The position numbers and the translations under genes were made by a program. Below, piece by piece: positions 1 to 5,779 of a DNA stretch of 32,991 nucleotides (position 1 is the stretch's first letter; each line of letters begins with the position of its first letter). The stretch comes from a virus. The notes beneath the pieces were generated by a model. That model did not search any database and was not told the DNA's origin. It saw only the letters and a list, made by a program, of their open reading frames with translations. The stretch spans positions 1-32,991 of the IMG/VR virus record IMGVR_UViG_3300032296_001633. One strand, 5' to 3'.

Positions 1-123
1 CGGAGGCTGTCGACCTGATCGCATGGATCGAGGGGCTTTCCCTCGGAAGCGAGGACGAGCCGACCGTGACCTTCCTCGCGCACAAGGTCGGCGAGGAACT
101 CGGATCGAGCGAGAACATCTGGA
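1..123. repeat. Left copy of the 123-bp terminal direct repeat
   Basis: Bases 1-123 are identical to 32869-32991. The gene that starts at 32799 reads through the repeat in the same frame as the partial gene ending at 224, so the two ends join without disturbing a reading frame. This shows the sequence is circular, circularly permuted, or carries short terminal repeats. An assembler leaving a fixed overlap on a circular molecule gives the same picture. Confidence 0.95.
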
Positions 124-224
124 TCATCTCGGTCCAGCGACTCCGCGCTCTCTGCGACGCTGCCGAGGCCATGCACAAGGTCGGCGTCCAGCAGTTCGAC
201 GCGCACAAAGGGAGCGCAGAATGA
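1..224 (+). CDS. Hypothetical protein, 3' part of a gene crossing the genome join
   Basis: The frame with codons starting at position 3 is open from the window edge to a TGA at 222-224. Joined through the 123-bp repeat to the ATG at 32799, it makes a 97-residue acidic protein. The C-terminal part visible here contains the helical-looking segment VQRLRALCDAAEAMHKVGV. The stop overlaps the ATG of the next gene at 221, suggesting translational coupling. I recognise no family. It is one of the small genes of the early operon and has no membrane segment or cysteine cluster. Confidence 0.8.
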   Translation, partial: EAVDLIAWIEGLSLGSEDEPTVTFLAHKVGEELGSSENIWIISVQRLRALCDAAEAMHKVGVQQFDAHKGSAE

Positions 225-745
225 CCAGAACGCTCTACGAAATCTCAGCCGACCTTGCCGCGCTCGAGTCGATCCTCCTCGAGAACGCAGGAGACATCTC
301 CGACCCAGCGGCAACAGCCGCGTTCGAGGAATGGGAGCGAGAGCTATCGAGCGACCTGATCGGGAAGGTCGATCGCTACGTCGGACTCATCACGGAGATG
401 GAGGCACGGGCAGAGGCTCGGCAGACGGAGGCGGAACGGCTGCAAGTCCTCTCCGATCTCGACCGCAAGGCAGCGAAGTCCCTCCGTGAACGTCTGCTTC
501 AGGTCATGGAGAGTCGCGGCATTCCTCCTCTCCAGACACCACGGTTCCGCGTGTCGATCGCGAAGAACGGGGGCAAGCGGCCTCTCGACATCAGGTGCGG
601 ACTCGACGAGCTGCCCGTGTGGGCCGTGAAGCGCGAGACGGTGGTCACGGCAAACAAGGACGCGATCCGCGAGAGGCTCGAGTCAGGGGAAGTCCTCCCG
701 TTCGCATCACTCATGGAGCGTGGCAACCGCCTCGCAATCAAATGA
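221..745 (+). CDS. Siphovirus Gp157-family protein
   Basis: This 174-residue protein matches the layout of the Siphovirus Gp157 family. It starts MTRTLYEISADLAALESIL, has a long charged coiled-coil-like middle (about residues 40-95), then a compact C-terminal part with FRVSIAKNGGKRPL near residues 108-122 and a basic stretch around VWAVKRETVVTANKDAI. Family members are about 160-180 residues and often lie beside phage recombination genes; their biochemical role is unclear. The ATG at 221 overlaps the stop of the previous gene, which fixes the start better than the longer upstream open frame. Confidence 0.8.
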   Translation: MTRTLYEISADLAALESILLENAGDISDPAATAAFEEWERELSSDLIGKVDRYVGLITEMEARAEARQTEAERLQVLSDLDRKAAKSLRERLLQVMESRGIPPLQTPRFRVSIAKNGGKRPLDIRCGLDELPVWAVKRETVVTANKDAIRERLESGEVLPFASLMERGNRLAIK

Positions 746-1038
746 ACAACCGTCACACAGGAACGACGCGATGGAAGGGACAGCTGACGCGCCCGTACTT
801 CAGCAAGAAAGTGCGCAACGGCTTCTCTCTCCTCCTCCAGAGGATCAGGCCGGACAACGAATACGAGCTGGCCGCGCTCCTCTTCATGAAGAAGTCGATC
901 GACCATGCTAGAATGGTCGAGCCGGAAGCGCATGACGCGCCTGTCTCCCCGGACGAGGCTGAGGAGGGTCTCCACCCTCCCGGCCTCGAGGGAGGACCGG
1001 AGGAGGCACACAACAATGGATACGAAGCAACAGCGTGA
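742..1038 (+). CDS. Hypothetical protein, 98 aa
   Basis: The ATG at 742 overlaps the TGA of the Gp157-like gene (ATGA). The first 55 residues are basic and contain RWKGQLTRPYFSKKVRN and the hydrophobic stretch LAALLFMKKS. The remainder is Pro/Glu/Gly-rich and looks disordered. The 3' end runs under the start of the CsrA-like gene in another frame, overlapping by 23 nt, and also carries the hairpin at 976-995. No family recognised. The coupled start and downstream spacing support a real gene, but the low-complexity tail makes the exact product less certain. Confidence 0.6.
   Translation: MNNRHTGTTRWKGQLTRPYFSKKVRNGFSLLLQRIRPDNEYELAALLFMKKSIDHARMVEPEAHDAPVSPDEAEEGLHPPGLEGGPEEAHNNGYEATA
976..995 (+). 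promoter_or_regulatory. Hairpin just upstream of the CsrA-like gene's ribosome site
   Basis: CCTCCC (976-981) and GGGAGG (990-995) form a perfect 6-bp stem with an 8-nt loop. Three bases later comes GGAGGAGG (999-1006), which holds two GGA triplets and serves as the Shine-Dalgarno for the ATG at 1016. A hairpin directly before a GGA-containing ribosome site recalls the leader family near the right end of the genome, although this loop has no GGA. It could be an autoregulatory site. Confidence 0.4.
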
Positions 1039-1219
1039 TCCGTCTCTCGGATATGTCTCGCGCAACGTGCGCGAGGGAGACATCATCAACCTCTCCAGAG
1101 ACGGGGAGGAGATCGGATTCATCGAGGTACGGCACGTCCCGAGGGATGTTCGGGTGTCGCTCGTACTGGCATTCAAGCGCGAGATACGGATATCTCGCTC
1201 AAAGGAGACTCAGCAATGA
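1016..1219 (+). CDS. CsrA-like small RNA-binding regulator (putative)
   Basis: This 67-residue protein aligns by eye with CsrA/RsmA, the dimeric RNA-binding protein that blocks translation by binding GGA in hairpin loops and ribosome sites. VSRNVREGDIINLS (about residues 14-27) corresponds to the LxxTRxxGExxxIG start of CsrA. EIGFIEVRHVPRDVRVSLV corresponds to the central strands, and FKREIRISRSKE to the APKEVxVHREE end; the arginine there matches the RNA-contact Arg44 of CsrA. It differs in having a 13-residue N-terminal extension and a 2-3 residue longer central loop. The start is ATG 1016 with GGAGGAGG upstream, and the stop overlaps the next ATG. The family call is mine by eye and not profile-checked. 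GGA hairpins elsewhere in the genome make the function plausible. Confidence 0.55.
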   Translation: MDTKQQRDPSLGYVSRNVREGDIINLSRDGEEIGFIEVRHVPRDVRVSLVLAFKREIRISRSKETQQ

Positions 1220-1662
1220 ACATCGAACACACCGACGGAACGGAGCAGCGGTCATACGTCCCGAAGCTCCTCGAGAAGTGGACTCGTCCCCAGCACTACT
1301 ACGGCGCGACTTGGGAGAACTACTACGCCGCGCCATGTTCGAGAACAAGGGACTCGGATCACATCGACGCATCGAACTGGGATGTACAGCTCAAGGAGCT
1401 GGGAGGCGAGAGCGATGACGGGGAGGCAGTCGTCGTCGTGCGCGAGAATCACTTCCTCGTCGGCTGGGTCGAGTGGCTTGCGATCAGGGAGGATGCCTAC
1501 GACGCACTTCGGATCGCGGACAGGATCGCATCCGAACTGGAGGGATATCCGATCCTCGACGAGGATGATGTCGGCATGCGGGAATGGGAAGCGGAGATGG
1601 AGGCACTCGACGAGAAGAAGCGGCGCGAGGAAGACAACGCCGAGGAGGGAGAAGAGCCATGA
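1216..1662 (+). CDS. Conserved phage protein of unknown function, 148 aa
   Basis: The ATG overlaps the stop of the CsrA-like gene. The protein has the layout of a widespread but uncharacterised phage family: a Tyr/Trp-rich N-terminal part (YYGATWENYYAAPCSRTRDS at residues 28-47), a conserved SNWD-like segment, then VGWVEWLAIREDAYDALRIA (about 87-106), ending in a strongly acidic tail (EEDNAEEGEEP). No catalytic motif or membrane segment is visible. I have seen similar proteins annotated only as hypothetical in actinobacterial and environmental phages, so I give no function. Confidence 0.75.
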   Translation: MNIEHTDGTEQRSYVPKLLEKWTRPQHYYGATWENYYAAPCSRTRDSDHIDASNWDVQLKELGGESDDGEAVVVVRENHFLVGWVEWLAIREDAYDALRIADRIASELEGYPILDEDDVGMREWEAEMEALDEKKRREEDNAEEGEEP

Positions 1663-1823
1663 TCGGAGGCGCATTCATGGAGCTGTTCGGCTGCATCGTG
1701 TTCCTGATCTTCGTCGGCATCTTCATCGCTCTGGTGATGTGCGAATGGAGACTCAGCCGCATCCAGCGCATGATCGAGGATTGGACGAAGCGAGAGATCG
1801 TCTCGAAACGGAGGCAGGAGTGA
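1659..1823 (+). CDS. Small single-span membrane protein, 54 aa
   Basis: The start at ATG 1659 overlaps the upstream stop (ATGA). Residues 8-27 (LFGCIVFLIFVGIFIALVMC) form one clear transmembrane helix, followed by a charged helix with WRLSRIQRMIEDWTKREIVS facing one side. The long open frame extends further upstream, but the coupled ATG gives a clean membrane protein. Function unknown; small membrane proteins in early operons often act on the host envelope or exclude superinfecting phage, but nothing here proves that. Confidence 0.7.
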   Translation: MIGGAFMELFGCIVFLIFVGIFIALVMCEWRLSRIQRMIEDWTKREIVSKRRQE

Positions 1824-2107
1824 TCCGCTATCTCCGATGGCTATTCACCGGATCTCCTGATCCGATCATGCCGCGCTCGATCGAGCGAGATTGTCCTCCT
1901 ACTCATCAAGGAAAGTACGTCGTCGGTGGCGACTACCTTCTCGGATACGAGGATCGGATGAAAGGACGCGGATCGCGTCGGTATCGGATTCCTCCGTACT
2001 ACTTCGACTGTCAATGCGCGAGATGCTGCGAGTACCAGACCGGACACGACGACGCATCACGTCGAATCGTGAAGGACTTCAGGAGGAGGTCGAAAGATGA
2101 CCGATGA
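1820..2107 (+). CDS. Hypothetical Cys-cluster protein, 95 aa (GTG start)
   Basis: The chosen GTG start at 1820 overlaps the previous TGA and sits 6 nt after GGAGG. The 95-residue product is basic, with GKYVVGGDYLLGYEDRM in the middle and a C-terminal cluster CQCARCCEYQTGHDD (about residues 65-79). Four cysteines and a following histidine could bind a metal, but no known zinc-finger spacing is obvious. The 3' end overlaps the next gene by 11 nt. Function unknown. Confidence 0.6.
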   Translation: MIRYLRWLFTGSPDPIMPRSIERDCPPTHQGKYVVGGDYLLGYEDRMKGRGSRRYRIPPYYFDCQCARCCEYQTGHDDASRRIVKDFRRRSKDDR

Positions 2108-2393
2108 CATCGTGGCGCGGCTGCGCGATTGCGACGGCGGCTATTTCATGCGGAAGATGTTCGCCGAAGCCGCCGACGAAATCGAACGACTGCGCGAACT
2201 ATCCGGAGATGCCGGACAGTTGCGCGAGGAGCGCGACGAGGCGAGACGAGGTTGGTGTATGGCGAGAGCTGTCATTCGATGGGATATTGAGCACCCCAAC
2301 AGCCCGCAGCGGACCGAGACAACCATCATCCTGCTTGCTTGGCAGATCGCTGATGAGGAAGGTTGGAACTGCTTCGAAGGGAGAAAGCGATGA
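2097..2393 (+). CDS. Hypothetical protein, 98 aa (MTDDIVARLRD type)
   Basis: The protein opens MTDDIVARLRDCDGGYFMR and continues with a heptad-like helix EAADEIERLRELSGDAGQL. This N-terminal pattern is common in short accessory phage proteins of unknown role. The C-terminal part is Trp-rich (GWCMARAVIRWDIEHP and EEGWNCFEG). AGGAGG lies just before the ATG. No enzyme motif is visible. It sits in a run of small overlapping early genes. Confidence 0.7.
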   Translation: MTDDIVARLRDCDGGYFMRKMFAEAADEIERLRELSGDAGQLREERDEARRGWCMARAVIRWDIEHPNSPQRTETTIILLAWQIADEEGWNCFEGRKR

Positions 2394-2965
2394 GCGACGA
2401 ATGCAAATCGGAATGGGAGCGCCGCAAGGCGTTCATCCGCGACGGTTTCCCGATGCCGCATTGCGGCGGCAAGCGATACACGATGCCGGATGACATCGCA
2501 GAAGAACTCAAAGTCAGAGCAGCGATCGAGCAGGTGGAAGGGACTGTCTTCGAGCGAGCCGCCGTTGAGATCGAGAGACTCCGCTCCGAGCGCGACGAAC
2601 TCCAGAAGTGGAAGGACGCGCACAACACCTTCTGGCGCGACCGAGCGGAACGCCGCGACGCAATGCGCGAGAACGGAGACGGCATTGACTGGAAGCATCG
2701 CGCCTTGTGCGCCGAGGCCAGACTCGGGACGTACAAGCGAGCGTACGCAAGGTCATGCTGCCGCGATCTCTACTCATCTGGTGCGCGATGGAAGATCACA
2801 CCAAATCCGATGCGAGACGACGGTGTTTTCGTCGAGGAGGACTGCGACCCCGGAAAGAACCGGACGCACTTCCCATTCCCGCACCAGTTCGAGCAGGATG
2901 TCGCCGAGGAGATCGTCTATCTGCTCAACCGAGCGACCGATGATCGAGAGAGGGAGAAGCAATGA
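2390..2965 (+). CDS. Hypothetical protein, 191 aa
   Basis: The start at ATG 2390 overlaps the upstream stop. The protein is hydrophilic, with an N-terminal segment PMPHCGGKRYTMPDDIAEEL (about residues 21-40), a central coiled coil (AAVEIERLRSERDELQKWKD, about 57-76) and a C-terminal part with scattered Cys and His (CRDLYSSG, HFPFPHQF). It shares the 'EIERLR' helix style with the preceding gene, so the two may be related accessory proteins. No family or function recognised. Confidence 0.65.
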   Translation: MSDECKSEWERRKAFIRDGFPMPHCGGKRYTMPDDIAEELKVRAAIEQVEGTVFERAAVEIERLRSERDELQKWKDAHNTFWRDRAERRDAMRENGDGIDWKHRALCAEARLGTYKRAYARSCCRDLYSSGARWKITPNPMRDDGVFVEEDCDPGKNRTHFPFPHQFEQDVAEEIVYLLNRATDDREREKQ

Positions 2966-3273
2966 CACTCTTTGATTTGGTCGAGGCACAGAGACAACGC
3001 GACGAAGGCATCGACCGTGCGAGTGCGGCTCGAGGGTGTCTGCTAGCTCAAGCGCAGGTCATTGCTCTCGAACTGACCTTGTTCGGACAAGAGGTGACTA
3101 GCGACGACGTTGCTGCGGAAATGCAGCGCAGAGGACTCGCATACGAAGCGTTAGGCAACGCCGCTGGAGGAGTGTTTCGATCTCCACTGCTCGAGTGGAC
3201 GGGAGCTATGCGACAGTCAAGCCGCGTATCCACGCACGCCAGATTGATCCGTGTATGGAGACGGAAGCCGTAA
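2962..3273 (+). CDS. Phage winged-helix-like protein of unknown function, 103 aa
   Basis: The start overlaps the upstream TGA (ATGA). The sequence follows a pattern seen in many phages: LFDLVEAQRQRDEGIDRA at the start, a middle with EVTSDDVAAEMQ (about residues 45-56), ALGNAAGGVFRSPLLEW, and an end of STHARLIRVWRRKP. The 'T.DDV ... ALG.VFR ... SHAR.IRVWR' pattern resembles a small winged-helix domain of a conserved but uncharacterised phage family. Nucleic-acid binding is a reasonable inference, not shown. Confidence 0.65.
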   Translation: MTLFDLVEAQRQRDEGIDRASAARGCLLAQAQVIALELTLFGQEVTSDDVAAEMQRRGLAYEALGNAAGGVFRSPLLEWTGAMRQSSRVSTHARLIRVWRRKP

Positions 3274-3297
3274 GAACTCAAACGAAGAGGCAACACA

Positions 3298-3600
3298 ATG
3301 GGACGGTACGAAGACAAATCGAGTGAACTGAAGTGGGTCTACAAGTATCTTCGAGACATCGAGGATTTCGTGAGGGAGTCGCCGGGAGACTATGAGGAGT
3401 CGATGACTGCGACCATCGAGGACTTGAGATCGCTGCGATACCATGTCGGAGAGATGTGCCGAATCATCCACCAGCTCGAGGCGGAACGTGATTCGCTCAG
3501 GGCCATGTGGATCGAGTTGACCTATCACGACGAGGAAGCCAGAAAGACGGCGTTCAAGAACTGGGGGCTGGAGCGTCTGATGAAGACTTCTGACCGATGA
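3298..3600 (+). CDS. Hypothetical coiled-coil protein, 100 aa
   Basis: A 24-nt gap with AGAGG precedes the ATG. The product is acidic and almost wholly helical: SSELKWVYKYLRDIEDFV near the start, MTATIEDLRSLRYHVGEM in the middle and IIHQLEAERDSLRAMWIEL after it. It has no membrane segment or recognised domain. The downstream neighbour is another short helical protein. Function unknown. Confidence 0.65.
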   Translation: MGRYEDKSSELKWVYKYLRDIEDFVRESPGDYEESMTATIEDLRSLRYHVGEMCRIIHQLEAERDSLRAMWIELTYHDEEARKTAFKNWGLERLMKTSDR

Positions 3601-3627
3601 ACCTTCCGATCAATGATCGGAGGTTCG

Positions 3628-3843
3628 ATGGACGACTCGAGCGAAGACAGGGAAGGACTGATCGTTGCAAACGCCAAACTCAGAAAGCGACTTCAGACCG
3701 CGATCTCCGAAGGGAACATCCTGCGAAGGGAAGTCCACGCTTGGAGATCGTGGAGAGAAGGAACCGGGTCGCTCGTCAAGGTCATCGCGGCGAGGCGCGA
3801 GACAGATGTCTCAGGTGCGTTCCGCTGCCTATCGGACGACTGA
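3628..3843 (+). CDS. Hypothetical coiled-coil protein, 71 aa
   Basis: I chose ATG 3628 because GGAGG lies 4 nt upstream; the in-frame ATG at 3613 has no ribosome site. The protein reads MDDSSEDREGLIVANAKLRK and continues as a charged helix with REVHAWRSWREGTGSLVKV. Overlapping frames (3597-3863 and upstream of the RusA gene) are also open, but this one gives the most protein-like composition. The stop lies 4 bases before the ATG of the resolvase gene. Function unknown. Confidence 0.6.
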   Translation: MDDSSEDREGLIVANAKLRKRLQTAISEGNILRREVHAWRSWREGTGSLVKVIAARRETDVSGAFRCLSDD

Positions 3844-3847
3844 GGGA

Positions 3848-4198
3848 ATGGAGATCGTGGTAACGATGCCTCTCCCCATGCCGATCCTGAGTCCGAACTC
3901 AAGAGTCTGCTGGCAAGCAAAGGCAAGGGCCGTGAAGCAGTATCGGGCGACCGCCTTCCATGTCGCCCAGCGTTTCCCGGTCAGGTGGAAGTCCGCTGAA
4001 GTCCTCGCCTCCTTCTTCTTCAAGGACAGCAGACGAAGGGATCGGGACAACCTCCTCGCTTCCCTCAAGTCTGCATTCGACGGGATAGCTTCGGCAGGTG
4101 TCGTTGAGGACGACTCCGAACTGACGTATCTTCCTGTTCGTCTGGCGGTGGATCGGGCCAATCCTCGAGTCGAGATCACGCTGAGGAGGACAGAATGA
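3848..4198 (+). CDS. RusA-like Holliday-junction resolvase
   Basis: This 116-residue protein has the layout of RusA-type endonucleases, which are small dimers that cut Holliday junctions in phage recombination and packaging intermediates. The N-terminal strand MEIVVTMPLPMPILSPNSRV ends in the usual PxSxNxRxxW-like segment. The active-site region RDRDNLLASLKSAFDGIASA (about residues 59-78) carries the two aspartates and lysine of RusA. It is followed by GVVEDDSEL, matching the conserved DD of the family. RusA is about 120 residues, so the length fits. ATG 3848 follows GAGG. It would work with the annealing protein at 28030. Confidence 0.85.
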   Translation: MEIVVTMPLPMPILSPNSRVCWQAKARAVKQYRATAFHVAQRFPVRWKSAEVLASFFFKDSRRRDRDNLLASLKSAFDGIASAGVVEDDSELTYLPVRLAVDRANPRVEITLRRTE

Positions 4199-4338
4199 AC
4201 GATGGACTCGACGACATGCACTCGGATAGGCAGGACGCGATCTTGCCGAGCCTGAAGGAGATCGTTGGGCTGTTTCTCCTCTGGCTGATCGTCATGCTAT
4301 TCATCGCGTTCGGCATCGCCGGATGCCTCTCATCTTGA
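4195..4338 (+). CDS. Small membrane protein, 47 aa
   Basis: This short gene begins at ATG 4195, overlapping the RusA stop (ATGA) and preceded by AGGAGG. It encodes an acidic N-terminal tail (MNDGLDDMHSDRQD) and one transmembrane helix (about residues 22-44, IVGLFLLWLIVMLFIAFGIA), ending CLSS. It is the last gene before the terminator at 4356. Position and size make an accessory membrane role likely, but the function is unknown. Confidence 0.65.
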   Translation: MNDGLDDMHSDRQDAILPSLKEIVGLFLLWLIVMLFIAFGIAGCLSS

Positions 4339-4355
4339 TCTTTTCCCCATGCGCT

Positions 4356-4387
4356 CCGCTCGGATGTTCCGGGCGGGGTGTTTTTTT
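4356..4387 (+). terminator. Rho-independent terminator of the early operon
   Basis: CCGCTCGG (4356-4363) pairs with CCGGGCGG (4369-4376) as an 8-bp stem with one G-U pair and a 5-nt loop. GGTG and seven T residues (4381-4387) follow. It lies 18 nt after the stop at 4338 and separates the early genes from the lysis-like cassette. Confidence 0.85.
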
Positions 4388-4541
4388 GTACGCTGCATTC
4401 GCCGAGCCGCCTCTCTCGGCAGGAATCACGCTCGAGACTTGAGTCGCCTACGTCGGCTCGTCCGGGCGTGGTTTCGTTTTGAGCGCACAGTAAAAAGCGA
4501 CCGGGCGAGATCAGAACGCCTCCCGATCCGATAGATACCCC
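4388..4541 (+). other. Noncoding gap between early operon and lysis-like cassette
   Basis: No convincing gene is seen here. GCCGAG (4401-4406) and CTCGGC (4415-4420) form a 6-bp stem without a T-run. A -10-like TAGATA (4532-4537) lies 4 nt before the ATG at 4542, with no clear -35. Because that ATG also lacks a Shine-Dalgarno, a leaderless or very short-leader transcript is possible. A promoter for the late genes is expected in this gap, but I cannot place it firmly. Confidence 0.4.
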
Positions 4542-4811
4542 ATGCCGAGTGAAAGCAAGCAAGGACTCTCCACGGCGATCGGAGTCGGGCAGATCGCCAC
4601 CATGGTCATTGGTTTCTGCGCACTGATCTACTACGCTGGGCAGAAATCGACCGAGATACTCGAGGCCCGTACCGACATCGACAAACTCGCTATCGCGGTC
4701 AACGACCTAGCGAGAGCTCAGGCATCTGCTGCTGTATCAGATGCAACCCATACGCGAACGCTCGAGGACATCCAGCGACGACTATCCTCGATCGAGAGCA
4801 AGATCAACTAA
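4542..4811 (+). CDS. Membrane protein with C-terminal coiled coil, holin-like (putative)
   Basis: The 89-residue protein has a short polar N-terminus, one transmembrane helix (about residues 15-32, GQIATMVIGFCALIYYAG) and a long heptad-repeat tail (LEARTDIDKLAIAVNDLARA onward, ending DIQRRLSSIESKIN). This layout is common in small proteins beside phage holins. It opens a cassette of five short membrane or coiled-coil proteins. No Shine-Dalgarno is visible before the ATG. Holin function is inferred from topology and neighbours only. Confidence 0.55.
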   Translation: MPSESKQGLSTAIGVGQIATMVIGFCALIYYAGQKSTEILEARTDIDKLAIAVNDLARAQASAAVSDATHTRTLEDIQRRLSSIESKIN

Positions 4812-4820
4812 GGAGTTGAA

Positions 4821-5033
4821 ATGAATCCCATCTCGAAGGCATCTTGGCGTACGACTGTCACCGGAATCCTCGCCATCGTTGTTGCCGTTGCTGGCGCACT
4901 GAAGTCTGAGCTGGATGGAGACCCGGCGACCTACGCGGATTGGGGCGCGGTCGCTGCCGCAGTCATGGCAGGGATCGGACTCGTCCTTGCGCGTGACGCA
5001 AAGGTGTCGAGCCAGCAGGAAGGAATCAGATGA
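4821..5033 (+). CDS. Two-span membrane protein, putative holin
   Basis: The 70-residue protein starts MNPISKASWRTTVTGILAIV and has two likely membrane helices (about residues 12-27 and 40-58), separated by the acidic turn SELDGDPATYADW and ended by a charged tail (ARDAKVSSQQEG). Short phage proteins with this exact design, 'SKxSWxTTxxGI ... DGDxxTxxDW ... GLxxARDxxVSSxxAG', are frequent in phages and often annotated as holins. AAGGAG precedes the ATG. It is the best holin candidate here. Confidence 0.6.
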   Translation: MNPISKASWRTTVTGILAIVVAVAGALKSELDGDPATYADWGAVAAAVMAGIGLVLARDAKVSSQQEGIR

Positions 5034-5239
5034 CGAGCCTCGAAGCGGCCCTCGAGACTGCTATCGACTACCGGAGGAGGATCGCGGAGGCTCAGTCGCG
5101 TTCCGAACGGCTGAGAGTCCTCTCGTACGCTCCGCTCTTCTCTCTCTGGGACGACGTGCGCCGGGAGCTACAGGAGGCAGCGGAGGAGATCGAGAGACTC
5201 GAACGCCGGGTCAGGAGCCTCGAGGGTGAGGATGCTTGA
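5030..5239 (+). CDS. Hypothetical coiled-coil protein, 69 aa
   Basis: The start ATG overlaps the putative holin's stop. The sequence is hydrophilic and helical, with the C-terminal heptad stretch LQEAAEEIERLERRVRSLEG (about residues 47-66). It has no membrane segment. It lies inside the lysis-like cassette and may be a soluble partner or a cytoplasmic regulator of lysis; neither is shown. Confidence 0.6.
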   Translation: MTSLEAALETAIDYRRRIAEAQSRSERLRVLSYAPLFSLWDDVRRELQEAAEEIERLERRVRSLEGEDA

Positions 5240-5435
5240 GAGGATCATTGCCGCAATCGCGGTCGCTCTCGTGGAGTGGCTGGCGAAGAGGGCAGAGGAC
5301 TCAGGGAAGGCAACCGATGCGACGGATGATTCCGACCTTCTTCGCCGTGCTGGCAACCGGATTCGGGAGCGGATGCGGCCCAAGGGTCGTTCTGGTACCG
5401 GAAAGCAGCCCGATCAGGCTGGCACAGCCGATTAG
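5232..5435 (+). CDS. Small membrane-anchored protein, possible inner-membrane spanin-like
   Basis: ATG 5232 is preferred over GTG 5226 because GAGGG lies 5 nt upstream. The 67-residue product begins with an amphipathic or membrane helix (MLERIIAAIAVALVEWLAKR) followed by a charged helical region (DDSDLLRRAGNRIRERMRPK) and a polar tail. The lipoprotein-like gene at 5317 is nested in its 3' part in another frame. This embedded arrangement recalls Rz/Rz1 spanin genes, so this could be the inner-membrane partner. It is short for an i-spanin, so the call is tentative. Confidence 0.5.
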   Translation: MLERIIAAIAVALVEWLAKRAEDSGKATDATDDSDLLRRAGNRIRERMRPKGRSGTGKQPDQAGTAD

Positions 5436-5541
5436 AGCGCATGTCTACGTTCTGGAGGGTGGAGAGTGGGTCAGGGGCGCGAACGCCGTGGAGCTGACGG
5501 AGGGGCTGTACATCGTCCCGCCGTCTTACGTCGATGAGTAG
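5317..5541 (+). CDS. Lipoprotein-like protein, possible outer-membrane spanin (nested frame)
   Basis: ATG 5317 has GGAAGG 6 nt upstream and lies wholly in a different frame inside the 5232-5435 gene until 5435. The 74-residue product has a signal-peptide-like start (MRRMIPTFFAVLATGFGSGC) in which Cys20 could be lipidated, although the residue at -3 is Gly rather than the usual Leu. The mature part GPRVVLVPESSPIRLAQPIR continues to a region with VYVLEGGEWVRG and ends LYIVPPSYVDE. That pattern is frequent in short phage proteins beside lysis genes. If lipidation occurs, the host has an outer membrane. Confidence 0.6.
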   Translation: MRRMIPTFFAVLATGFGSGCGPRVVLVPESSPIRLAQPIRAHVYVLEGGEWVRGANAVELTEGLYIVPPSYVDE

Positions 5542-5779
5542 GGCAAGAAGCCGGGTTCAGCTCCTCAGGGACGAGGGAGGACTCGAGGTGCGGTGGTTCA
5601 CGACCGGACAGATTGCCCGGAGGCTCGGGGTCGCCCAGAGGACGGTCACCAAATGGATTGACAGCGGGAGGCTCATCGGCATCCGGCTGCCCGGCTCGAG
5701 GGATCGGCGAGTTCATCCTGTCGCACTCGAACAGTTTGAGAGGGAGAACGGATTCGACAGGGCAAGAGGCAAGCAATGA
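5534..5779 (+). CDS. Helix-turn-helix DNA-binding protein (excisionase/MerR-type fold)
   Basis: Residues 21-65 (RWFTTGQIARRLGVAQRTVT, KWIDSGRLIGIRLPGSRDRR) form a typical winged helix-turn-helix of the excisionase/HTH_17 kind: recognition helix 'TVTKWIDSGRL' and a wing with basic residues. The N-terminus is basic and the ATG overlaps the previous stop by 8 nt. With no integrase in the genome, an excisionase role is unlikely. It more probably regulates late transcription from within the late cluster, but its target is unknown. Confidence 0.75.
   Translation: MSRARSRVQLLRDEGGLEVRWFTTGQIARRLGVAQRTVTKWIDSGRLIGIRLPGSRDRRVHPVALEQFERENGFDRARGKQ

Noticed and set aside
1-123. Transposon or long terminal repeat
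   Set aside because: The repeat is at the exact sequence ends, contains ordinary coding sequence and has no inverted ends or transposase.
3597-3863. 88-codon frame with ATGA overlap
   Set aside because: Arg-rich shadow-like product; the 3628 frame has a ribosome site and normal coiled-coil composition.
5534-5779. Excisionase of a temperate phage
   Set aside because: The fold is right, but no integrase, repressor or attachment site is visible, so a general HTH regulator is the safer call.
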